Shown here piece by piece: positions 1 to 6,280 of a stretch of 8,432 bases of DNA (its first letter is position 1; every line of letters begins with the position of its first letter). Origin of the DNA: Pseudomonadota bacterium (GTDB lineage: Bacteria; Pseudomonadota; Alphaproteobacteria; Sphingomonadales; Sphingomonadaceae); assembly GCA_023390675.1 (NCBI GenBank), contig JAEWCK010000041.1, positions 1-8,432 on the forward strand, given 5' to 3'. The notes under the pieces are model-generated. The model ran no database searches. It worked only from the letters and a program-made list of their open reading frames with translations, and had not been told where the DNA came from. The position numbers and the translations under genes were made by a program.

Positions 1-23
1 CTAATGCAAGCGGAACGCAGACT

Positions 24-1847
24 ATGACTCAGCTTCACCCCGAAATCGCCGCGGTCACCGACCGCATCGTCGAGAATTCGAAGGCGAAGCGCGCCGCCTA
101 TCTGGCGCTGGTCGAGCGCGAGCGCGCCTCAGGGAACGACCGTCCCCGCCTCGGCTGCGCCAACCTCGCCCATGCCTATGCCGGCACGGACGAGCAGCGC
201 GAGGAGCTGAAGGCGGGCAACCGCATGAACATCGGCATCGTCACTGCGTACAACGACATGCTCTCGGCGCACGCGACCTACTATCGCTACCCCGAGCAGA
301 TGAAGATCTGGGCGCACGAGGCCGGCGCCACCGCCCAGGTCGCCGGGGGCGTCCCGGCGATGTGCGACGGCGTGACGCAGGGCTATCAGGGCATGGAGTT
401 GTCGCTGTTCAGCCGCGACACCATCGCGCTCTCGACCGCCGTCGCCCTCTCCCACCGCACCTTCGAAGGCGCGGCCTTGCTCGGCATCTGCGACAAGATC
501 GTCCCCGGCCTGCTCATCGGCGCGCTGCGCTTCGGCCACCTCCCGATGCTGTTAATTCCGGGCGGCCCGATGCGCACCGGCATCGCCAATAAGGAGAAGG
601 CGCGCGTCCGCGAGCTCTATGCCGAGGGCAAGGCGACCCGCGACGAGCTACTCGATTCGGAGATCGCCGCGTACCATTCCAAGGGGACCTGCACCTTCTA
701 CGGCACTGCCAATTCGAACCAGATGATGATGGAGGCAATGGGGCTCCACATCCCCGGCGCCTCGTTCGCCAATCCCCAGACCAGGCTGCGCCAGGAGCTG
801 ACTCGCGCCGCGGTCCACCGCCTCGCCGAGATCGGCTGGAACGGCAACGACTATCGCCCGATCGGCCACGTCGTGGACGAGAAGGCGATCGTGAACGCCG
901 CCATCGTCCTGCTGGCGACCGGCGGATCGACCAACCATTTGATCCACTTGCCCGCGATCGCCCGCTCGGCCGGGATTTCGATCGACTGGGATGATTTCGA
1001 CCGCCTCTCGCGCGCCGTCCCGCTGCTCGCACGCGTCTACCCCAACGGCTCGGCGGACGTGAACGGCTTCGAGGATGCCGGCGGGCCGACCTTCGTGATT
1101 CGCGAGCTGCTGCGCGGCGGATTGATGCACGCCGATACGCTCACCGCAGGATCGGCGAGCATGGCGGATTACGGCCGCAAGCCCGACCTCATCGACGACA
1201 AGCTCGTCTGGCACGACCATCCCGCCACGTCGGGCGATGATTCGATCGTCGCCACGCTCGACGCGCCCTTCTCGCCCGAGGGCGGCTTCCGCATCCTCGC
1301 CGGCAATCTCGGCCGCGCCTGCATCAAGGTCTCGGCAGTCGAGCCCGACCGCTGGACGATCGAGGCGCCTTGCCGCGTTTTCTCCGACCAGCAGTCGGTC
1401 CAGGACGCATTCAAGGCAGGCGAGCTCGACCGCGACGTGGTCGTCGTCGTCCGCTTTCAGGGGCCTAAGGCAAATGGCATGCCCGAGCTGCACAAGCTCA
1501 CGCCCCCGCTCGGCGTCCTCCAGAACCGCGGCTACCGCGTCGCGCTCGTCACCGACGGCCGCATGTCGGGCGCAAGCGGCAAGGTGCCGGCCGCGATCCA
1601 CCTGTCGCCCGAAGCGCTCGGCGGTGGTCCGATCGGAAAGCTGCGCGACGGCGACGTGATCCGGCTCTGCGCGGAGACAGGCGTGCTCGAAGCGCTGGTC
1701 GACGCCGCGGAATGGAGCGCGCGCGAGCAAGCGGTGGCCCCGCGCCCGGCCGACGGCACCGGCCGCGAACTCTTCCAGATCATGCGCACCTATTGCGACG
1801 AAGCCGAATTGGGCGCCTCGGCGATGCTCGCAGAGGCCGGTCTCTAG
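24..1847 (+). CDS. edd: 6-phosphogluconate dehydratase (Entner-Doudoroff)
   Basis: Cytoplasmic [4Fe-4S] enzyme that dehydrates 6-phosphogluconate to 2-keto-3-deoxy-6-phosphogluconate (KDPG), the first committed Entner-Doudoroff step. The 607-residue product has the full length of the family (about 600) and its typical start, MTQLHPEIAAVTDRI. Cluster-ligand cysteines of the IlvD/Edd family are visible: C156 in LGICDKIVPG and C223 in KGTCTFYGTANSNQ; GGVPAMCDGVTQG (C114) is also conserved. The C-terminal motif TDGRMSGASGKVPAAIHLSPEA is present near residues 513-534. Edd rather than IlvD is favoured by the N terminus and by the glk and eda neighbours. The ATG at 24 has only a weak ribosome site (GCGGAACG) and overlaps a TGA at 25-27 in another frame, so translation may be coupled to an upstream gene. 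The operon promoter is outside the window. Confidence 0.97.
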   Translation: MTQLHPEIAAVTDRIVENSKAKRAAYLALVERERASGNDRPRLGCANLAHAYAGTDEQREELKAGNRMNIGIVTAYNDMLSAHATYYRYPEQMKIWAHEAGATAQVAGGVPAMCDGVTQGYQGMELSLFSRDTIALSTAVALSHRTFEGAALLGICDKIVPGLLIGALRFGHLPMLLIPGGPMRTGIANKEKARVRELYAEGKATRDELLDSEIAAYHSKGTCTFYGTANSNQMMMEAMGLHIPGASFANPQTRLRQELTRAAVHRLAEIGWNGNDYRPIGHVVDEKAIVNAAIVLLATGGSTNHLIHLPAIARSAGISIDWDDFDRLSRAVPLLARVYPNGSADVNGFEDAGGPTFVIRELLRGGLMHADTLTAGSASMADYGRKPDLIDDKLVWHDHPATSGDDSIVATLDAPFSPEGGFRILAGNLGRACIKVSAVEPDRWTIEAPCRVFSDQQSVQDAFKAGELDRDVVVVVRFQGPKANGMPELHKLTPPLGVLQNRGYRVALVTDGRMSGASGKVPAAIHLSPEALGGGPIGKLRDGDVIRLCAETGVLEALVDAAEWSAREQAVAPRPADGTGRELFQIMRTYCDEAELGASAMLAEAGL

Positions 1848-1899
1848 TCAGCGGCCTTTACTTCCGCCCCGCTTGCGGGAAGAAGGGCGCGGCCGCGAC

Positions 1900-1913
1900 T
1901 GCCAACGTTGACA
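1900..1913. promoter_or_regulatory. Candidate LacI-family operator in the edd-glk gap
   Basis: The 98-base gap between edd and glk holds the 14-mer TGCCAACGTTGACA. It is a near-palindrome (6 of 7 base pairs match) centred on CG and fits the general LacI-family operator pattern TGNNAACGTTNNCA at every fixed position. It ends 32 bases before the glk ATG and overlaps a TTGACA hexamer (1908-1913) that would suit a -35 box, although no good -10 box follows. It also lies inside a CTGCC/GGCAG stem (1899-1903 with 1914-1918). Sugar catabolic operons are common LacI-family targets, but no regulator gene is present here. The assignment rests on motif match and position only. Confidence 0.35.
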
Positions 1914-1945
1914 GGCAGCGCCGGGGGAGAGGAAAAAGGAGCAGC

Positions 1946-2917
1946 ATGGAAGTCGTCGCGGTCGATATCGGGGGCACCCACGCGCGCTTTGCCGTAGCGG
2001 AAGTCGAGCGCGGCCGAGTCGTATCGATCAGCGAGCCGGTGACCCAGAAGGTCGCCGAGCACCCCAGCCTCCAGCTCGCCTGGCAAGCCTATGGCGAGAC
2101 GCTCGGCCGGCCGATGCCCAGAGCAGCGGCGATCGCCGTCGCTTCGCCCGTCGGCGGCGATCTCATCAAGCTCACCAACAATCCGTGGATCATTCGCCCT
2201 GCGCTGATCCCCGAGCGGCTCGGCGCCGAAACGTACAGCGTCGTCAACGATTTCGCCGCGATCGGCCACGCCGTCGGCCAGCTGCCGCCCGAGCATTTCC
2301 AGCATCTCTGCGGCCCCGAAATCGACTTGCCTGAAACCGGTTCCATCACGGTATGCGGTCCCGGCACGGGGCTCGGCGTCGCGCAGGTCTTCCGCTATGC
2401 GCGCGGCTATCACGTCATCGCCACCGAAGGCGGCCATTCCGACTTCGCTCCGCTCGACCGAATCGAGGATGCGCTCGTCCAGCGGCTGCGCAAGACCTAT
2501 ACGCGCGTCTCCAAGGAGCGCGTCGTCGCGGGGCCCGGGATCGTCGCGATCTACGAGACGCTCGCCGAAATCGAAGGCAAGCCCGTACGGCGCCACGATG
2601 ACAAGCAGCTCTGGGCATTGGCCCTGGAGGGCAAGGACGAACTCGCGGTGGCCGCGCTCGATCGCTTCTGCCTCAGCCTCGGCGCGGTCGCGGGCGACCT
2701 CGCGCTCGAGCATGGCCCCACCGGCGTGGTGATCGCAGGCGGCCTGGGGTTGCGCTTGAAGGACCATCTGCTGCAATCGGGCTTCGGCCAGCGGTTCGTC
2801 GCCAAGGGCCGGTTCCAGGGTCTGATGTCCTCCATTCCGGTGAAGCTCATCACGCATCCCCAGCCGGGCCTGTACGGCGCCGCCGCGGCCTTCGCGCAGG
2901 AACACGCCCAGGAGTAG
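1946..2917 (+). CDS. glk: Glucokinase
   Basis: ATP-dependent phosphorylation of glucose to glucose 6-phosphate in the cytoplasm, feeding the oxidative branch into the Entner-Doudoroff pathway. The 323-residue product matches the bacterial Glk family length (E. coli about 321), not the ROK type. Motifs in order: N-terminal phosphate loop DIGGTHARFAV (7-17); sugar-binding LTNNPW (76-81); VVNDFAA with the likely catalytic base D102; phosphate loop GPGTGLGVA (138-146); EGGHSDFAPLD with E161 and H164; ERVVAGPG with E191; adenosine-side VVIAGGLG (281-288). The open frame extends upstream into edd, but the ATG at 1946 is chosen because AAGGAG (1936-1941) sits 4 bases before it and MEVVAVDIGGT is the family N terminus. 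It is cotranscribed with edd and eda; a separate operator-like site precedes it. Confidence 0.96.
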   Translation: MEVVAVDIGGTHARFAVAEVERGRVVSISEPVTQKVAEHPSLQLAWQAYGETLGRPMPRAAAIAVASPVGGDLIKLTNNPWIIRPALIPERLGAETYSVVNDFAAIGHAVGQLPPEHFQHLCGPEIDLPETGSITVCGPGTGLGVAQVFRYARGYHVIATEGGHSDFAPLDRIEDALVQRLRKTYTRVSKERVVAGPGIVAIYETLAEIEGKPVRRHDDKQLWALALEGKDELAVAALDRFCLSLGAVAGDLALEHGPTGVVIAGGLGLRLKDHLLQSGFGQRFVAKGRFQGLMSSIPVKLITHPQPGLYGAAAAFAQEHAQE

Positions 2918-2921
2918 CCAA

Positions 2922-3533
2922 GTGAGCGATATCGAGCAGATCATGCACACCGCGCCGGTCATTCCGGTGCTGGTGATCGAGGACGCCGCGACGGCGCGTC
3001 CGCTTGCCGAGGCGCTGGTCAACGGGGGCCTGCGCGTCCTCGAAGTCACGATGCGCACCGCCGCCGCGCTCGACGCGATCCGCGAGATGAAGCAGGTGCC
3101 CGGCGCGATCGTCGGCGCGGGCACGGTGGTCAGCACCGATCAGTTCGAACAGGTTATGAAGGCTGGCGCCGAATTCATTGTTTCGCCCGGATTAACCGAT
3201 CGCCTGGGCGAAGCGATCGTGCAGAGCGGCGTTCCCTTCCTGCCGGGCATCGCCACCGCGGGCGACATCATGCGCGGCTACGACCTGGGCCTCAGGCATT
3301 TCAAATTCTTCCCGGCAGAAACCTCAGGCGGCCTCAAGGCGCTCAAGGCCCTCGCCGCGCCCTTCTACGAAGCGAAGTTCTGTCCCACCGGCGGCATCAG
3401 CGCCGCGACCGCGCCCGAATGGCTGGCGTTCGATCCGATCCTCTGCGTCGGCGGAAGCTGGGTGACGCCGAAGGGCGCGAGCATGGAACAGGTCGAAGCG
3501 CTGGCGCGGGAAGCCGCGGGGCTAAGAAAGTAA
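2922..3533 (+). CDS. eda: KDPG aldolase (2-dehydro-3-deoxy-phosphogluconate aldolase)
   Basis: Class I aldolase that cleaves KDPG to pyruvate and glyceraldehyde 3-phosphate, completing the Entner-Doudoroff pathway begun by edd. It is a 203-residue single TIM barrel, the normal size. Visible active-site elements: LEVTMRT with E41 and R45, GAGTV with T68, SPG (88-90), the Schiff-base lysine K128 in RHFKFFPAE, and the phosphate-binding CPTGGI (154-159). The start is GTG at 2922, only 4 bases after the glk stop, with CAGGAG (2909-2914) inside the 3' end of glk as ribosome site, so glk and eda are probably translationally coupled. The TAA stop (3531-3533) is followed after one base by a 27-base palindromic repeat that may end the transcript. 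KHG-specific activity cannot be excluded from sequence, but the operon argues for KDPG. Confidence 0.96.
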   Translation: MSDIEQIMHTAPVIPVLVIEDAATARPLAEALVNGGLRVLEVTMRTAAALDAIREMKQVPGAIVGAGTVVSTDQFEQVMKAGAEFIVSPGLTDRLGEAIVQSGVPFLPGIATAGDIMRGYDLGLRHFKFFPAETSGGLKALKALAAPFYEAKFCPTGGISAATAPEWLAFDPILCVGGSWVTPKGASMEQVEALAREAAGLRK

Positions 3534-3534
3534 C

Positions 3535-3561
3535 CGTCATCCCGGCGAAAGCCGGGATCTC
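3535..3561 (+). repeat. REP-like palindromic repeat, left copy
   Basis: 27-base repeat containing a perfect 8-bp stem (ATCCCGGC and GCCGGGAT) closed by a GAAA tetraloop on the plus strand (3539-3558). An exact inverted copy lies at 3872-3898. It starts one base after the eda stop and ends 8 bases before the stop of the GIY-YIG gene, which reads toward it. Translated, the unit gives the VIPAKAGIS peptide often seen in spurious alphaproteobacterial ORFs, consistent with a dispersed genomic repeat. The stem could act as a 3' RNA stabiliser or weak terminator; no T tract follows it. Confidence 0.9.
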
Positions 3562-3569
3562 GGGCGGCT

Positions 3570-3857
3570 CTAATCCCGAATGTCGCCAAACAGGTCCCGC
3601 CACTTCGGATTGGTGCTCTCGATCAACTCGATTTTCCACTCGCGCTTCCATTCCTTGAGCAACTTCTCACGGCGGATAGCGTCGTCGATCGTGTCGTGCG
3701 GTTCGACGAGCACGAGGCGAGTGAGATTGTATTTCGCGCAGAATTTGGAGCCCTTGCCCTCGCGATGCTGCTGCACCCGTTGCGCGAGCATTGCAGCAAC
3801 GCCTGTGTAGAGCACACCGCGCGGCTTGTTGGTCATGATGTAGGTCCAGCCCGCCAT
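3570..3857 (-). CDS. Stand-alone GIY-YIG domain nuclease (UPF0213/YhbQ-like)
   Basis: A 95-residue protein that is almost entirely a GIY-YIG catalytic domain, as in the small UPF0213-type family; no DNA-binding extension is present. Expected residues are in place: WTYIM (Y6 of the GIY strand), LYTG (Y17 of the YIG strand), R27 and H31 in the following helix (QRVQQHREG), metal-binding E64 in IRREKLLKEWKREWK, and N83 in the NPKWRDL tail. It should therefore be able to hydrolyse DNA phosphodiester bonds, but substrate and role are unknown for most members. The ATG at 3857 has a strong AGGAGG (3863-3868) 5 bases upstream. It lies about 50 bases downstream of mltG on the same strand and may be read through from that operon. 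GC is about 58% by hand count over 3601-3840, below its neighbours. It is bracketed by inverted palindromes. Confidence 0.92.
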   Translation of the reverse strand: MAGWTYIMTNKPRGVLYTGVAAMLAQRVQQHREGKGSKFCAKYNLTRLVLVEPHDTIDDAIRREKLLKEWKREWKIELIESTNPKWRDLFGDIRD

Positions 3858-3871
3858 CGTCGCCTCCTCAT

Positions 3872-3898
3872 GAGATCCCGGCTTTCGCCGGGATGACG
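3872..3898 (-). repeat. REP-like palindromic repeat, right copy
   Basis: Exact reverse complement of the repeat at 3535-3561, with the GAAA tetraloop on the minus strand. It lies between the mltG stop and the GIY-YIG ribosome site: its inner edge is 3 bases from AGGAGG (3863-3868) and its outer edge 9 bases from the mltG stop. Any promoter for the GIY-YIG gene would have to overlap it. On the minus strand it may form a hairpin that stabilises the mltG mRNA end or limits read-through. Confidence 0.9.
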
Positions 3899-3910
3899 AC
3901 TAGGTCGTCA
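3894..3910 (-). other. Short perfect inverted repeat at the mltG stop codon
   Basis: TGACGAC (3894-3900) and GTCGTCA (3904-3910) form a 7-bp stem with a 3-base loop. The right arm contains the mltG TGA stop, and the left arm runs 5 bases into the right REP-like copy, touching its stem at 3894. On the mltG mRNA two hairpins would be nearly back to back. No U tract follows, so an intrinsic terminator is not clear; transcript end protection or an insertion-site remnant is possible. Confidence 0.4.
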
Positions 3911-4837
3911 CATCTCCCCCCGCGCCCTGCGCAGCGCGTACCATTTCTGCCGCGCCGCCTCGTGCTGCTCGAGCGTGTCCGAAAAGACATGGCCGCCCGT
4001 CCCGTCCGCGACGAAATAGAGCGCAGTCGAAGGCGCTGGATCGAGCACCGCGTCGATACTCGCGCGGCCCGGATTGGCGATCGGGCCGATCGGCAGGCCG
4101 GTCTTGGTATAGGTGTTGTAGTCGTTGACCGCATGCACTTCCGACTGAAGGATGCGGCGTCCGAGCGGCTTGCCCTTGGGGATCGGGTAGATGATCGTCG
4201 GATCGGCCTGCAGCATCATGTTCTGCTTTAGCCGGTTGCCATAGACTGCGGCGACCATTCGCCGCTCGGCGGGCTTGCCTGTCTCCTTCTCGACGATCGA
4301 GGCGAGGATCAGCGCCTCGCGTGGCGTGCTCACAGCGATTCCCGGCTTGCGCGCCGCCCACGCCTTGGCGAGGTAGTTGACCATCGCCTTCTGCATCCGG
4401 TCGAGCACCATCTGCCGCGTGTCGCCGCGATTATAGGCGTAGCTGTCGGGCAGCACCGTGCCTTCGACGGGCACCGCGACTTCGCCGGTCAGCTGCGGCG
4501 CCTTCATCAGCGTCTCCCACACCACGACCGAAGGCGTGCCTTCGGGAATGGTAATGAAGCGCTGGAGCGTCTTGCCGCCCTGGAGCATCTTCAGGATGTC
4601 GGACTGGCTGAGATGCGCCGGAACGCGATACTCGCCCGCCTTGATCGGGGCATGGCTGCCGAGGATTTTCGCGAGGAACAGGAACTGGGTCGACGATCCG
4701 ATCGCGCCCGCTTTCTCCAGTTCGGTCGCGGCGCGCGACAGGCTCGCGCCCTCGGGAATCATCACCGTCAGATTCTGCTTCGCCGGCCCGCGCCCGCCCC
4801 AGAGCTGGAGGGTGCCGATTCCGATGGCGATGAGCAC
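3908..4837 (-). CDS. mltG: Endolytic murein transglycosylase, YceG-like
   Basis: Inner-membrane enzyme that cuts nascent glycan strands and releases or ends peptidoglycan chains. The YceG domain covers most of the protein: a LysM-like start (VMIPEGASLSRAATELEKAGAI), then the catalytic motif ASIVEKETG with the key glutamate at about 183 counted from the GTG, DPTIIYPI, and the signature NTYTKTGLPIGPIANPG. From the GTG at 4837 the product is 309 residues, but this start cuts into the membrane helix. In-frame sequence upstream to the stop at 4931-4933 encodes an Arg/Pro-rich cytoplasmic stretch and the rest of the anchor (CALLVALLVLIAIGIG). No ATG, GTG or TTG lies in that extension. CTG at 4925-4927 overlaps the fabF stop, has GGTGAT five bases upstream, and would give 339 residues; I think this is the true start. 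fabF-mltG adjacency is widely conserved. Confidence 0.94.
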   Translation of the reverse strand: MLIAIGIGTLQLWGGRGPAKQNLTVMIPEGASLSRAATELEKAGAIGSSTQFLFLAKILGSHAPIKAGEYRVPAHLSQSDILKMLQGGKTLQRFITIPEGTPSVVVWETLMKAPQLTGEVAVPVEGTVLPDSYAYNRGDTRQMVLDRMQKAMVNYLAKAWAARKPGIAVSTPREALILASIVEKETGKPAERRMVAAVYGNRLKQNMMLQADPTIIYPIPKGKPLGRRILQSEVHAVNDYNTYTKTGLPIGPIANPGRASIDAVLDPAPSTALYFVADGTGGHVFSDTLEQHEAARQKWYALRRARGEM

Positions 4838-4919
4838 GAGCAGCGCGACGAGCAGCGCGCAACCGCCCGAGCGCCGCGGACGGCGCCGGGGGCGTGGCCG
4901 CTGCGGCGCTGCGCGCTCG

Positions 4920-6179
4920 TCAGACAGCTTTCATCACCAGGCTGGCATTGGAGCCGCCGAAGCCGAACGAATTGTTCAGCACCGCCTTCACCTTGCGCTC
5001 CTTGGCCTTGAACGGCACGAGATCGACGCCGGCGCAGTTCTCGCTCGGATTGTCGAGGTTGAGCGTCGGCGGAACTATCTGGTCTCTAAGCGCGAGGATG
5101 CAGAAAATACTCTCCACTGCGCCCGCCCCGCCGAGCAGGTGTCCGATCGCCGATTTGGTCGAGCTCATCGAAAGCTGGCCGATATTGTTGCCGAACAGCC
5201 GCCGCACCGCTCCCAGCTCGAGCTCGTCGCCGAGCGGCGTCGAAGTGCCGTGGGCGTTGATATAGTCGATGTCGGAAAGATCGAGCCCGGACTTCTTCAT
5301 CGCCATCTGCATCGAACGGAAAGCGCCCGAACCTTCGGGATGCGGTGCGGTCACGTGGTACGCGTCGCCCGACAGGCCATAGCCGACCACCTCGGCGTAG
5401 ATCTTCGCGCCGCGCGCCTTGGCGTGCTCATATTCCTCGAGCACCACCACGCCGGCGCCCTCGCCCCTCACGAAGCCGTCGCGGTCGACGTCATAGGGTC
5501 GGCTGGCGCGCGTCGGATCGTCGCGGAAATTGGTCGAAAGCGCGCGCGCCTGACCGAAGCCAGCAATGCCGATCGGGCAGATCGCGCTCTCGGCACCGCC
5601 CGCGAGCATGATGTCGGCATCGTCCATCGCGATCATCCGCGCCGCGTCGCCGATCGAATGCGCACCGGTCGAACAGGCAGTGACCACGGCGTGGTTCGGC
5701 CCCATCAGACCGTATTTTATCGAAACCTGGCCCGAGATCAGGTTGATCAGCCGGCCATGGACGAAATGCGGAGAGACGCGCTTGGGCCCCTTTTCGTGGA
5801 GGACGAGCGATTCGCTCTCGATCCCCGGCAGCCCGCCGATGCCCGAACCGATCGAGCAGCCCGCACGCAGCCGCGTTTCCTCGTCCATGTCGGTAAGGCC
5901 CGCATCCTCGATCGCCTGCCCTGCGGCGTCGATCCCGTAGACGATGAACGGGTCGACCTGGCGCTGGATCTTGTGATCGACGCGCTTCGACGGATCGAAG
6001 CCGTATTCGTGATCCGCCGGCTTCACTTCGCACGCATAATTGCTCTGAAAGTCGGTCGCGTCGAAATGCGTGATCGTCGCCGCGCCGGACTTGGACGCGA
6101 TGATGTTCTTCCACGCGGTCTCGACGTCCGCGCCGAGCGGGGTGACGAGACCAAGGCCAGTGACAACTACGCGGCGCAT
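4920..6179 (-). CDS. fabF: Beta-ketoacyl-ACP synthase II
   Basis: Condensing enzyme of type II fatty acid synthesis, elongating acyl-ACP with malonyl-ACP in the cytoplasm. It has 419 residues, close to E. coli FabF (413). The thiolase fold carries the Cys-His-His triad of the elongating KAS class: C169 in VTACSTGAHS, H310 in NAHGTSTPLGD and H347 in STKSAIGHLLGGAGA, with K342 beside it, and the C-terminal gating loop NSFGFGGSN (403-411). The Cys-His-His set excludes FabH. The frame is open 15 codons further upstream, but ATG 6179 is chosen because MRRVVVTGLGLVTPLG is the family N terminus and GGAG (6187-6190) is 7 bases before it. The first 21 bases upstream follow a terminator-like T tract. 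The TGA stop lies within the probable mltG start region. Confidence 0.98.
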   Translation of the reverse strand: MRRVVVTGLGLVTPLGADVETAWKNIIASKSGAATITHFDATDFQSNYACEVKPADHEYGFDPSKRVDHKIQRQVDPFIVYGIDAAGQAIEDAGLTDMDEETRLRAGCSIGSGIGGLPGIESESLVLHEKGPKRVSPHFVHGRLINLISGQVSIKYGLMGPNHAVVTACSTGAHSIGDAARMIAMDDADIMLAGGAESAICPIGIAGFGQARALSTNFRDDPTRASRPYDVDRDGFVRGEGAGVVVLEEYEHAKARGAKIYAEVVGYGLSGDAYHVTAPHPEGSGAFRSMQMAMKKSGLDLSDIDYINAHGTSTPLGDELELGAVRRLFGNNIGQLSMSSTKSAIGHLLGGAGAVESIFCILALRDQIVPPTLNLDNPSENCAGVDLVPFKAKERKVKAVLNNSFGFGGSNASLVMKAV

Positions 6180-6200
6180 CGCGTTTCTCCGAATTCCCTC

Positions 6201-6252
6201 AAAACAAAACGGCTCCCCGCCCAACTCTGCACGAGCCCGGGACGGGGAGCCG
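6201..6252 (-). terminator. Intrinsic terminator-like hairpin between acpP and fabF
   Basis: On the minus strand, a perfect 10-bp GC-rich stem (arms 6243-6252 and 6210-6219, CGGCTCCCCG with CGGGGAGCCG) extends by three more C-G pairs after a single bulged base. The loop is 16 bases, and the stem is followed at once by TTTTGTTTT (6209-6201). This has all the parts of a rho-independent terminator in the acpP direction. It sits 21 bases before the fabF ATG, so some transcripts must read through for fabF and mltG to be made from the same promoter. On the plus strand no T run follows the stem. Confidence 0.75.
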
Positions 6253-6280
6253 CTGATTCATTGCCGGCCCATGCGGGCGG

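Larger units (their letters stand above)
3535..3898. mobile_element. Candidate palindrome-bracketed GIY-YIG cassette
   Basis: A 364-base unit: left palindrome, one GIY-YIG nuclease gene on the minus strand, right palindrome in inverted orientation. The two 27-base ends are identical and identity stops abruptly on both sides. The unit fills almost exactly the space between the stop codons of two convergent, otherwise ordinary operons, and the gene is about 58% GC against roughly 68% in sampled neighbouring genes. This resembles REP elements paired with a REP-associated transposase, but with a GIY-YIG nuclease instead. Mobility is inferred: no transposase and no convincing target-site duplication are visible (only a shared AC on each side). 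Confidence 0.35.

Noticed and set aside
648..1730. Minus-strand open frame of 360 codons opposite edd
   Set aside because: Antisense shadow of a full-length Edd with intact cluster cysteines; no ribosome site or motif of its own.
1908..1936. Promoter with TTGACA as -35 upstream of glk
   Set aside because: The -35 hexamer is perfect, but at 16-18 bases spacing only A/G-rich hexamers are found, and the start site would fall almost on the glk ATG. Kept only as part of the operator observation.
1844..3136. Minus-strand open frame of 430 codons opposite glk and eda
   Set aside because: It mirrors glk and eda codons, contains no family motif, and covers genes with intact catalytic residues on the other strand.
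3570..3857. GIY-YIG protein as UvrC-like repair nuclease or intron homing endonuclease
   Set aside because: The product is only the 95-residue catalytic domain, with no UvrC helix-hairpin-helix or homing DNA-binding region, and no intron is present.
3533..3900. AC dinucleotide on both sides of the palindrome-bracketed cassette as a target-site duplication
   Set aside because: A two-base match is expected by chance, and no longer direct repeat flanks the unit.
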